A DNA stretch of 64,000 nt, taken from positions 206,001 through 270,000 of the forward strand of contig NZ_JABBXB010000001.1 in the NCBI RefSeq assembly GCF_013387485.1, given 5' to 3'. The notes beneath the pieces are model-generated. The model was not told the DNA's origin, ran no database searches, and saw only the letters and a list, made by a program, of their open reading frames with translations. This document shows, one piece after another, positions 1-11,100 of the stretch. Position numbers and translations under genes: made by a program. Source of the DNA: Stenotrophomonas sp. SAM-B. Lineage in GTDB: Bacteria; Pseudomonadota; Gammaproteobacteria; Xanthomonadales; Xanthomonadaceae. Numbering within the stretch: position 1 is the stretch's first letter; every line of letters begins with the position of its first letter.

Positions 1-336
1 GCCACACCCATGCCTGCACCGTCGCTGCCCGAGCGGACCCGCCAGCGCGGCGCCCAGGTGATCCAGCACTCGCTGGAGCAGGCGCTGTGCGCTACGGCAC
101 TGACCCGGCCGGGCACCTATCGGGCCAGCCTGCGCTTCTGGTTGACCGAACCGGATCGACGCATCCGCGCGCCGGAACTGCTGGCGTCCACCGGCGACCC
201 GGTGCGCGACGCGGCGATCGTCCGGCGGGTGCGCGACCTGCCGTTGCCGGGCCTGCCGGCCGACCTGCCTCAACCGATCACGCTGCTGTTGCTGCCGGAA
301 GCGACCGGCGCGACGCCCCCGTGCCGGAGCCGGTGA
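1..336 (+). CDS. TonB C-terminal-like protein, 5' end outside window (partial)
   Basis: The reading frame is open to the first base, so this is probably the 3' end of a longer gene; the first ATG inside the window is at 10. The visible 108 residues resemble a TonB_C domain: a helix, then a strand beginning YRASLRFWL, a variable loop, STGDPVRDAAIVRRVRDLPLP and a final hydrophobic strand. The fold pattern matches the C-terminus of the TonB-like protein at 19842-20534. Its stop overlaps the sigma-factor start (TGATG), so the two are translationally coupled. By position it could be the sensor of the FecI/FecR pair, comparable to VreA in the P. aeruginosa PUMA3 system, which would put an STN signalling domain upstream of the window. 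That is inference. Confidence 0.55.
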   Translation, partial: ATPMPAPSLPERTRQRGAQVIQHSLEQALCATALTRPGTYRASLRFWLTEPDRRIRAPELLASTGDPVRDAAIVRRVRDLPLPGLPADLPQPITLLLLPEATGATPPCRSR

Positions 337-866
337 TGGCGGGCCTGCGCAGCCTGTTCCTGGATCACTACGAGGCCTTCCGCAAACGCCTGCGGCGCCG
401 GCTGGGCTCGGACGATCTGGCCATGGATGCGCTGCAGGAGACCTGGTTGCGCGTGGAACGCATGGGCAGCACGCAGCCGCAGCGCAATCCGGTGGCGTAT
501 CTGTTCCGCATGGCGCTCAATGCCGCCACCGATCAGCGCATCGCCCACGGCCGGGTGTTGACCGGTGCCGAGGTGGAGGCGCTGATGGAGGAAACGCCGG
601 ATTCCCTGGACCCGTCCGACGTGGCGCATGGCCAGGCCGAGATCGCGGCGCTGGCCGAGGCCCTGCGCGAGTTGCCCGAGCGCCAGCGCGCCATCCTGAT
701 CGCCGCGCGCATCGACCAGCAGCCGATCGACACCATCGCCGACCAGCATGGGGTCTCCTCGCGGATGATCGGCAAGGACCTCAAGAAGGCGCTGCAGCAT
801 TGCGCAGGTCGGCTGGACCGGCCGCTCGTGCAGCGTTTCGGTCCCGGGGCGGGAAAACCGTCATGA
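336..866 (+). CDS. FecI-type ECF RNA polymerase sigma factor
   Basis: This 176-residue protein has the two-domain ECF layout. Region 2 (about residues 5-75) carries DALQETWLRV and PVAYLFRMALN; region 4 (about 105-165) carries LRELPERQRAILIAAR followed by a helix-turn-helix. It should direct RNA polymerase to a few promoters, most likely that of the exoprotein gene starting at 2153. The ATG at 336 is chosen because it overlaps the preceding stop, has GGAG about 7 nt upstream and gives the usual ECF length. The stop overlaps the FecR start by ATGA. In FecI/FecR pairs the sigma factor is held by the membrane anti-sigma factor until a surface signal arrives. The identity of the signal cannot be read here. 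Confidence 0.9.
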   Translation: MAGLRSLFLDHYEAFRKRLRRRLGSDDLAMDALQETWLRVERMGSTQPQRNPVAYLFRMALNAATDQRIAHGRVLTGAEVEALMEETPDSLDPSDVAHGQAEIAALAEALRELPERQRAILIAARIDQQPIDTIADQHGVSSRMIGKDLKKALQHCAGRLDRPLVQRFGPGAGKPS

Positions 867-1888
867 CAGATATGAAGACCACGCCCGCCCCGATTTCCGC
901 CGACCTGCAGGCGCAGGCGCACGACTGGCTGCTGCGCCTGCAGACCGGCCCGGTGACGGCCGCCGATGCCGAGGCATTCCGACGCTGGCGCGCGCAGGAC
1001 CCCGGCCATGCGCTGGCCTTCGCCCAGGCACGCCGGCTGTGGGCAGCGCTGGCGCCGGCGCTGCAGGCCAGTGCCGCGCCCGCGGAGGCACCCGCGGCGA
1101 ACGCTGGCGTGCCGCTGAGCGCATCCGCAGCCGCCCTCCCGGTGCGGCAACGCCCCCGTCGTTTCAATCCCGGCCGCCGTGCGTTCCTGGGCGGCGCTGC
1201 GGCCGCCGCCGCGGTCGGCTGGGTGGCGGTGCAGTCGCCGCTGGGGCTGTGGCCGGCGCTGGACGCACTGGGCGCCGACTACCGCACCGCCACCGGTGAG
1301 CGCCGCGATATCAGCATCGGCAGCGTGGCCGTGGCCATGGCCGCGCGCACCACGATGCGTCGTCCCGCCGACGGTTCGGCCGGGATCGTGGTGACCGAGG
1401 GCGAAGCGCAGTTCGCGTTGCCGGCGTCGGCGGCCACCGGCTTCGTGATCGGTGTCGACGGTGCCCGGTTGATGCCGGCGCCGGGCGCGCGGGTGAATGT
1501 GCGCTGCGTCGGCGGCGATACCCGCATCACCTGCCTGGCCGGGCGGGCCGAACTGGTGCGTGGTACGCGCACCGTGGTGCTGCAGCCCTCGTGGCAGGCA
1601 CGCCTGACAGCGGACCGGATCGCCTCCGTGGCACCGGTGCCGACCGACGGCATCGACGCGTGGCGACGCGGCTGGCTGGTCTTCGACGATCAGCCGCTGC
1701 AGGACGTGGTGGACGAAATCAACCGCTACCGCACCGGCCGGATCGTGCTGACCGGCAGCGCACTGCCCGCAAGGCGCGTACAAGCGCGTATTCCACTCGC
1801 GCGCATCGATACCTTCATCGATCTGGTGCGCGACGCCTATGGCGCGAAGGTGGTGAGCATGCCCGGTGGAGTCGTTCTGCTGAGTTGA
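863..1888 (+). CDS. FecR-family anti-sigma factor / sigma regulator
   Basis: 341 residues with the full FecR layout. A cytoplasmic DUF4880-type domain (about 18-65: AHDWLLRLQTGPVT, FRRWRAQDPGHALAF) is followed by one membrane segment (about 107-125), a periplasmic FecR domain (about 140-260) and a C-terminal DUF4974-like domain (about 275-341: FDDQPLQDVVDEINRYR). The membrane segment is preceded by GRRAFLGG (RR at 105-106), a twin-arginine-like motif consistent with reported Tat-dependent insertion of FecR. The ATG at 863 overlaps the sigma stop (ATGA), so an upstream in-frame start at 800 is unlikely. It should bind the 336-866 sigma factor at the inner membrane and transmit a periplasmic signal to it. 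Confidence 0.9.
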   Translation: MTDMKTTPAPISADLQAQAHDWLLRLQTGPVTAADAEAFRRWRAQDPGHALAFAQARRLWAALAPALQASAAPAEAPAANAGVPLSASAAALPVRQRPRRFNPGRRAFLGGAAAAAAVGWVAVQSPLGLWPALDALGADYRTATGERRDISIGSVAVAMAARTTMRRPADGSAGIVVTEGEAQFALPASAATGFVIGVDGARLMPAPGARVNVRCVGGDTRITCLAGRAELVRGTRTVVLQPSWQARLTADRIASVAPVPTDGIDAWRRGWLVFDDQPLQDVVDEINRYRTGRIVLTGSALPARRVQARIPLARIDTFIDLVRDAYGAKVVSMPGGVVLLS

Positions 1889-2152
1889 TCAGCGCGTCGT
1901 GCAGTGCGTGATCGCGCGTGATCCAAGCACGCGGTGATGACACCGGCATGACGAGGAGCCACTGCATCGCGATGGCGTCGTGCGCAGATGAATTTTTTGT
2001 TGCAACGGTTCAGTCGTTGTCACCGGCCCCCGTCTTATCCCTCGTAACAAGCGCATCGCATTGCACTGCCACGCTCGCTCCTGCCATGGACGGGATCGCG
2101 CTGCAGGACGGAAGCACGCGCTTGCCCTTATCAGCGAACGATATTGTGACGG
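1889..2152 (+). promoter_or_regulatory. Leader / probable promoter region of the exoprotein gene
   Basis: This 264-bp gap separates fecR from the giant exoprotein gene and holds no convincing ORF. It contains an unusually A/T-rich stretch at about 1990-2000 and a CGTC at 2031-2034, a tetranucleotide common in ECF -10 elements. I could not find a well-spaced -35 partner, so the exact promoter is uncertain. A small inverted repeat (CAACG, 7-nt loop, CGTTG) lies at 2003-2019. Confidence 0.3.
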
Positions 2153-5100
2153 GTGACAGCGATGGTGAAGCAGCAGAGCGGTTCGATCGGATGCACGACC
2201 CCGCAGGTGCCGCAGGTGCGCGCGCTGTCGCAGGCCATCGCGGTGTTGCTGATGGCTGGTGGCGTCGCGGCGGGCGTCAACGCGCAGCAGGCCTTCAGCC
2301 CGGCATGGTTCGCCAACAAGGGCGTGCAGCAGCAGACCGCCGCGCAGACCGGTCGCCTGCCGAACGGCATGCCGTCCAACTTGGTGCGTACCGACCAGCA
2401 GGCGCAGCAGGCCCGCGACACGCTGAAGACCTCGCTGGAGAACCTCAACACGGCTGCGCAGGCGATCGCCATGCAGCAGCGCATGCAGCAGACCGCGCGC
2501 GATGCCGCGCGGCTGCGCGCCGGCCAGGTGCCCGATGGCCTGGGCGAGGGCGGGCTGAAGATCGATGACGACACCCTGACGCGCGGCTGGTTCAACGCCA
2601 GCGCCCCGACCCAGAGCAGCAAGGACGGCACCACCACCGTCAGCATCGCCCAGACCGGCGACAAGGCCATCCTCAACTGGGAGACCTTCAACGTCGGCCG
2701 CAACACCGTGGTCGATTTCGACCAGCAGGCGAGCTGGTCGCTGCTCAACCGGGTCAATGATCCCAACGCGCTCCCGTCGCAGATCCTCGGCCGCATCCAG
2801 GGCCAGGGCACGGTGATGCTGGTCAACCGCAATGGCGTGGTGTTCGACGGCAGCAGCCAGGTCAACGTCAAGAACCTGGCCGCCTCGGCGGTCAACATCA
2901 GCGACGCGCAGTTCCGCAAGGGTCTGTACAGCGACGCGCAGGGCAATGCCTTCATCCCGACCTTCGGCAACGAACTGACCACCACCACCAACGGCTTCGC
3001 CCATGGTGCGGCCACCGGTGACGTTGTGGTGGAGCGCGGTGCGCAGATCACCACGGCGGTGCCCACCTCGGTCACCGAAGGCGGCGGCTACGTGCTGCTG
3101 CTCGGCCGCCAGGTGCACAACCGCGGCCAGATCACCACCGCCAATGGCCAGACCACGCTGGCCGCCGGCGATGCGTTCGTGATCCGCAAGGGCATGGGCA
3201 CCGACCAGAACCAGACCTCCACCACCCGTGGCAACGTGGTCACCACGCTGCGCAAGCCGGTGGCAGCCGATGCCGTCGTGGCCACCGCCAGTGGCGTGGT
3301 CAGCAACAGCGGCCTGATCCAGGCCAGCACCGGCGACATCACCTTGGCCGGCCATGACGTGCGCCAGCAGGGTGCACTGATCTCGACCAGCTCGGTGCAT
3401 ACACGCGGCACCGTGCATCTGCAGAACGAACGTGCCGACACCAACGGCAGCGTCCTGCTGGACCAGGGCAGCACCACCGCGATCGTGCTCGACGCCAGCG
3501 CCACCACCGCGCTGGACGTCCAGCGCGAAACGCTGGTGCAGGAATCGGACAAGGTCGGCGACGGCATCGCCCATCGCCGCGACCAGTCGCTGGTGCAGAT
3601 CAGCACCGGCGGCAAGGTCGCCTTCGATGACGACAGCCTGACGCTGGCGACGGGCGGGCAGATCTTCGTCGACGCCGCCGACAGCGAGGTCCGCCAGGGC
3701 GCGCGCCTGGACGTGGCCGGCTACGTCGGGGTCAAGATCGCGATGGAGGCCAACAACGTCCAGATCAACGTGCAGGGCAACGAACAACGCGACGCCGCGC
3801 TCAACCGTGACGACAAATCGCTCAACAGCAGGAACATCTGGCTTGACCGCCGCGATCTGGTCCTGGTTCCGGCCGGCACCAACGGCTATGAGACCGATCG
3901 CTGGTACACCGCCGGTGGCCTGCTGGAAGTCGGCGGCTACCTCGGGGTGACCGGCCATGGCATCGGTGAGTGGTCGGCGCAGGGCGGGACCGTGCAGTTC
4001 TCCGGCGGCAACGTGACCACGCAGCGTGGCTCGAGCATCAACCTCTCCGGTGGCGCGCTGGACGTGCAGACCGGCTACGTCAACCCGACCCACCTCAAGG
4101 GTGCCGACGGCAAGCTCTACAACGCCTCCACCGCGCCGGGCGATCTGCTCTACAGCGGGCTGTACCGCGGGTTCGAAGATACCCACGCGCGCTGGGGCAA
4201 TACCGAGTTCTACTACAACCCGTTGATCGCACCACAGCGCAGGCTGGAGAACGGCTACACCGTGGGCCGCGATGCCGGCCGGCTGATCGTCGCCACCCGT
4301 GCAGCGCAGCTGCAGGGCGACGTGGACACCACCACCTTCCAGGGCGACCGCCAGCAACGCGCCCGCGATGCAGCGCTGGATGGCTACCAGCAGGGACAGA
4401 CCACCGTTGCACGCCAGGGTCAGCTGGTGATCGGCAGCTACCTGCCGTACTACGACAAGAACAGCGGCCAGCAGCGTTTCGGCCCGGCCGCATTGGCCGA
4501 ACATGTGGCCATCGGCGGCGATGCAGCCAGTGTCTCCGGCATCGGCGTCATCGGTCTGGACGCGGCCTGGCTCAACGCGCAGCGCTTCGGCGGCGTGGAG
4601 GTGTACGCGCACGCCGGCATCGATGTCGACCAGGCGCTGGAGGTTGCGCTGGGCGGCACGATCGCCCTGCATGCCAGCGATGTCCGCATCAACGCCGACC
4701 TGCGCGCCCGGGGCGGCAGCATCGCACTGGGTGACATGGTCGTGCAGCGTACCTCGAGCGGCATCGAGTGGCAGGATCTGCCGATCAGCGCGCGTCCCGG
4801 CGATACCCTGCTGCACCAGGTGCTGGTTGGCGATGGCGTGACCCTCGATGCGCGTGGCCTGTGGACCAACCAGGCGCAGGACCCGGCGGCCATCGGCGGA
4901 CTGCCGTTCCTCGATGGCGGCAGCGTGGCGGTGCGCAGCACCGGCAACGTGGCCCTGGGCAAGGGCAGCGTGATCGACGTGTCCTCCGGTGCGGCCATGG
5001 GCGAGGAAGGCGCTGTAACCGGTGGCAAGGGCGGCAGCGTCACCCTGGCCGCAGGGCAGAACATGGGGAGCGGCGTGCTGTCGCTGGATGGCAGCGTCCG

Positions 5101-8100
5101 CGCCCACGGCGTGAAGGGCGGCGGGGCGCTCAACATCGAGAACGGCACGATGGTCAGCATCGGTGGCGACGTGCCGGATGCGATCGAGCAGTTGGCCGCC
5201 GGCCAGGCCAGCACGCTGCCGGTACGCTTGGCCGCCGACGTCACGCTCCAGCCGGGCGACGTGATCCCGCTGAGCTTCTCCATCACCATTACCCATGTGG
5301 CCGGCGGCAAACCGATGCCGCTCACGATCCGGCCCGAGGTCAGCAGCACCAAGCCGGTGACCACCCAGGCACCGTGGCTGTTGCCGGCTGCCGTGCAGCT
5401 GGCCGACTACGGCCCGGTCCGGTCCGCCGGCGAGATCCTGCCGGCAGGCACCACCCTGTGGACCATCACCGACCTGCCGGCCGGCTATGTGGTGCCGGCC
5501 AATGTATTCCCCGGTGGTCTGCCGATTCCGGCGCAGACCTCCCGTTACGTCGCGGGCACCGTGGCCACTGCCGCGATCACGGTCCCGGCCGGCACCCGCC
5601 TGCCGGTCGGCACGGTGTGGCAGCGCGATGTGCCGGTGCAGTCGTTCCTGGCGCTGGACAGCAGCCTGTTCCAGAGTGGCTTCAAGCAGTACAACGTGGT
5701 GGGCCGCGATGGCGTCAAGGTGGTCGAGGGCGCGCACTTGGACGTCGCGATGCCGCTGCTGCAGGTCGACCTCGCGGCCGCGCGTGCGCTGGCCACCGGT
5801 GCCGATCCCGATGGTGCGTTGTCGGTGTGGCTGCCACCGCTGCAGCAGGACGATCCGAAAAGCGGCGAGGTCACCCTGCGCAAGGGCGCCGGGCTGTCAC
5901 TGACCGCCGGCACGCCGCAGAACGCCGCCGACTTGGAGATCGGCCGCAACAGCCGGATCAACGTCGATCCCGGCCAGGCCATCACCCTGACCGGCAATGC
6001 ACAGATCACCCTCGACGGTGCCCTGCAAGCCCGCGGTGGACGCATCACGGTACTTGGCGGTGACCTGGGCGAAGGCAGTCTGCTCAACCTGCCCAAGGGC
6101 ACGCCCAACGCGCGCTCGATCTGGATCGGTGAGCAGGCCGTGCTCGACGTGTCCGGCATGGCCTATACGGCCCTGGATGAAGCCGGCGGTCGGCACGGCC
6201 AGGTGCTGGCGGGCGGCACGATCGAGGTCGGCGCACGGCATGACCTCGCATCGCGCAACCTCCCGGCGATCGATGCATTCGTGGTGGTGCGCGAGGGCGC
6301 CCGCCTGGACGCCTCCGGTGCGCAGGCGGTGCTGGACCTCCCCGATCTCGGCACTACCACCCTTGCCAGCCACGGCGGCGTCATCGCGCTGAGTGCCAGC
6401 AATGGACTGTTCGTAGACGGCACCCTGCACGCCGCCGCCGGTGGCAGCGGGGCGCGGGGTGGCACGTTGGCGCTGAATCTTGAAACGCCGATCTACGGGC
6501 CGGTCGAGCGCTTCAGCGGCAAGGGCATCGAGGTCGCCGACGGCGTGCGCGTCCCGCGTGAGCTGGTGATCGAACAGCACTACAGCGGCAGCGGCCTGGG
6601 CACGGAGGCCGTTGCCGGCGAGCTCGATCCAACCCTGGTCTATGGCAAGGCCCGCTACGGCGTGGATGCGATCCAGGCCGGCGGCTTCGATACCGCTTCG
6701 CTGTACGTCAATGGCCTGCTGAGCTTCGATGGCGACGTAGCGCTCGACATGCGCCAGGCGTTGTACCTCACGGCGAGCGCGCTGGGGCTGTCCACGGATG
6801 CCACGCGCGACAGCCAGGTGCAGCTGTCCGCACCGTACCTGCGCCTGGCCGGCTCGGCGCGCCGCCAGCCGGACAGCACCATCATGCCCAACCCGGTCAC
6901 CGGCTCGCGCAACATGAGCCCGGCGTCGGGTTCGCTGGGCGTGGCCGCGCTCGCCGACGCGGCGTCGATCACGTTCGCAGGCAGCCTGGTCGATGTGGTC
7001 GGCATCGTCGGCTTCGGCGCGAACGGTGAAATCGTGCAGAACGCGGTCGACCCGCTGGCGGTCAAGCGCGACGCGTTCGGCGCGGTGCGCATCGAAAGCC
7101 AGGGCGACCTGCGCCTGCGCGAGGCCGACCTGTTCTCGCCCGGCGACACCACCCTGGCGGCGGCGCAGATCTACGGCAGCGGCAACGTCACCGTGGGCCT
7201 GCGGACCCTGCTGAACGAATGGGGCACCCTCACGACCGAGTTGGATCCGGACCGCATGCTGGACATCCAGCGCATCGGCAATACCTTGCCGCCGCAGCCC
7301 TACAGCGTGTTCGGCACGATGACGTTCAGTGCCGCCACCATCAACCAGGGCGGGGTACTGCGCGCGCCGCTGGGCAACATCATTCTGGGTCGCGCCGATG
7401 GCACCGGCTACACCGGCGTGGTCAACCTGCTGCCGGGCAGCGTCACCTCGGTCAGCGCCAACGGCCTGGTGATGCCCTACGGCGGCACGGTCGACGGGCT
7501 GGTCTACAACTACAACGGCGTCGACGTGGCTTACCAGGGCGTGGGCGGTGAACCGGCGGTGGAGTTCCGCTCGCACGCGGTGAACGCCCAGGCCGGCGCG
7601 GTGCTGGATCTGTCCGGCGGCGGCGAACTGACCGGCGCGGCGTTCCTCTCTGGTCGCGGTGGCTCCACCGATGCGCGCCTCAACCCGCTGGTGCAGATGG
7701 ACCGCGATGGGTTCACGCTGCCGGGCCTGTCCACCAACCCGGTATATGCCATCCTGCCCGGGATACAGGCCGGGCAGGCCCCGATCGGTGCCGAGCGCGG
7801 TGCCGGTGATCCGGCCATCGGCCAGCAGATCACCCTCGGCGCCGGCATCCCCGGGCTGCCGGCAGGCACCTATACGCTGTTGCCGTCCAGTTATGCGCTG
7901 CTGCCGGGCGCGTTCCGGGTCGAACTCAACGGCCTGGCCGGAAGCTCGGCCGCATTCGGCACTACGCAGGCGATGCGCAACGGCTCCTGGAGCGCCTCTG
8001 CGCGCTTGGGCGTGGCCAACACCGACAGCCGCGACGTACTGCCGACGCAGGTGCTGGTGACCGCCGCCGACACCCTGCGGACCTATTCGCAGTACAACGA

Positions 8101-11100
8101 AACCAGCTACGCCACCTTCGCGCTGCAGCAGGCCGCGCGCGAAGGGGCGCCGCGCCCGCTGCTGGAACGCGACGCCAAGGCGGTCAATTTCATGGTGACC
8201 AGCCCGGATGTGGCCGGCTCGCTGGACCTGCCTTCGCTGCGGTTCAACGCTACTGTGCTGGATGCTCCCGCCACGGCGGGCACCGGTTCGGTCGCGCGTC
8301 TGTTCAATGCAACGAACTACGAAATTCTCGCCGACGGCACGGAAGCGACCGAGGACTTCGCGGGTATTTCCGTGCATGCCAGCGAGCTGAACCGGGTCGG
8401 CGCAGCGCGTCTGGAAATCGGCGGCCGCCTGCGCAGCACGTATGCCAACCCGGCCAACGGCTCGCTGCAATCGGCCAACGTGATCAACATCGAAGGCGGC
8501 GGGTCCAGCAACAGCATCGTGATGCGTGCCGGTGCGCAGCTGGAGGCGGCGGAGGTCTTCCTGATGACCGGTCGCCAGGCGGGTGGCATCACCCTGGAAC
8601 AGGGCGCGGGCATCAACACGCTGGGCCAGGGTGCCGCCGCCTATGATGCCGCGCAGGGCTACATCTATACACCGGGCCGCTCTGCGCTGCTGGCCGTCTC
8701 CAACGGCCAGATCAACCTGCTGGCGCCGGAAGCGGTCGACGGCCAGGGCAACGGCGCCGGTGCGATCGAGATCGGCGCCTGCGCGGTGCTCAGCGGATGC
8801 GCGGGCACGACCCGTCTGTACTCCGAAGGCACCATCGCCACGGCGACCGACAACCGCTTCGTGCTGGGCGATGCGGTGCGCTATGGCACCCGCAACCTGG
8901 CACTGGCGGTCGGTGGCATCAACGTCGGCAGTGCCGAGGCGATCGCCGACGCCACCGCGCGCGGCACGCTGCCGGCCGGCATGACGCTCAACCAGGACGT
9001 GCTCAGCCGCCTGCTGTTGGGCGACACCAGCGTCGGCGCGCCGGCACTGGAAGCGCTGTCGCTGACCGCCCGCGAGTCGGTCAACTTTTATGGTGATGTA
9101 AAGCTGTCCACCTACGACGCGATCACCGGCAAATCGGCGCTGCAGCAGCTGGTGCTGGGGACGCCGGCCATCTACGGGTATGGCGACGCCGACGCCGTGG
9201 CCCGCATCCACACCGATACCCTGATCTGGAGCGGTGCGCTTGCACCGGCTGGCAGCATCGTCGCCGACGGCCCGGGCACCGGTCACGGCCAGCTGGTGGT
9301 GGATGCCCGCGACATCGTGTTCGGCTACGGCCCGCGTACCCAGCCGGATACCGTGCGCACGCAGGACCGTCTTGCGCTGGGCTTTGCCGGCGTGCACCTC
9401 AACGCCAGCGGCCGCGTGACCGCCAACCAGAAGGGCAGCCTGAGCATCTTCGAGACCCAGGGTGACTGGAATGCGGATACCCGCTCCTACGCCCGCAGTG
9501 GCGGCGAGCTGTTCATCAACACGCCGCTGCTGACCGGCGCAGCCGGGTCGGTCAACACGATCACCACCGGGGGCAACCTGCATGTCACCGGCAACGGCGC
9601 GCCCGTCGCGCCCGACAACGCGACTCTGGCCGCCGCGCTGGGCGCGGAGATCGCGCTGGACAGCCGCGACGGCAGCCTGCTGCTGGACACCGCCGTGCTG
9701 CTGCCCAGCGGCAAACTGCGCCTCGCGGCGCAGGGCGACGTGCGCCTCGCCGATGGCGCGCAGCTGGACCTCGCCGGCCGCCGCATCGCCTTCTTCGACA
9801 CCGCCAAGTACAGCTGGGGCGGTGACGTGCTGATCGACAGCCGGCAGGGCGACGTGCAGCAGGACAGCGGCGCGAAGATCAGCCTGGCCGCGCAGAACAA
9901 CCGCGCCGGCACGTTCACTGCACACGCCGCCGCAGGCACCCTCGATCTGGCCGGCCAGCTGCTGGGCAGCAGCAGTGGGCATTACGACGCCGGTGGCACC
10001 GAGGTGCCGTACAGCGCCGGGCGCATCGACCTGCACGGGCAGGGGATCAACGATTTCAGTGGGCTCAATTCGCGCTTGACCCGCGATGGCGTTACCGGTG
10101 GGCGCAGCTTCCGCATCGGCCAGGGTGATCTGGCGCTGGGCGACGAAGTGGTGGCGCGCGAGGTGAACATCGCGCTGGACAACGGTCAGCTGTGGGTCAA
10201 CGGCACCGTCGATGCCAGTGGCGAACAGGCCGGCAGCATCCGTCTGGCCGCGCGCAATGGCGTCACCCTCGGCAGCGCGGCTGTGCTGGATGCCAGTGCG
10301 AGCGTGCTGCGCCGCGACAGCTACGGGGCGGCGATCGATGCGCCCAACCGCGCCACCATCGAGATCGATTCGGGGCGTGGCACGTTGGCCATCGCCAGTG
10401 GCGCACGCATGGACCTGCGCGTAGCCGGCAGCAGCAGGAATGTCGGCACGGTGGCGCTGAACGCGCCGCGCGTGGGCGGCAACGACGTGGCGATCGCGGC
10501 CGGCGGCCCGATCAGCATCGACGGTGCGAAGACGATCCAGCTCAATGCCTTCATCACCGACAACAGCGCAGCGGCAGGCGCCGAGACCAGCACCAGCGGC
10601 GAGAGCTACCAGGTCATCGACCAGGCGTACCTGGACCGCCTGCATGCGCAGAGCACCACCTTCATCGACGCCGCACTCGCCAACAGCGCACTGGTCGACC
10701 AGCGCCTGGCGGGCCTGCGCGCGTACGGCGATGCGTTCCACCTGCGCCCGGGCGTGGAGGTCGTGGCCGACCTGGCGGTGAATGCAGACGGCAATCTGCA
10801 CGTGGATGGCGATCTGGATCTGTCCGCGCACCGTTACGCCAGCCTCAACCCCGGCAGCCAGCGCACCGGCGTGCGCGGCTCCGGTGAGGCCGGTGCGCTG
10901 GTGCTGCGCGCGCAGGGCGACCTGGAGGTGTTCGGCAGCATCAGCGATGGTTTCGATGGCAGTCGCCTGGGCACCACGTTCGACGACAACGGCTGGTACC
11001 TCACCGCCGGCCGCCAGCTGTTCGGCAGCGACGTGGTGGTTCCGCATGGCGGCCTGGTCACGCTCGCCGCCGGCACCGTGTTCAATTCGGGCAAGGTGCT

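Noticed and set aside
1889..5737. A 1282-codon minus-strand open frame
   Set aside because: Same antisense effect; it would also remove the fecR-tpsA intergenic region.
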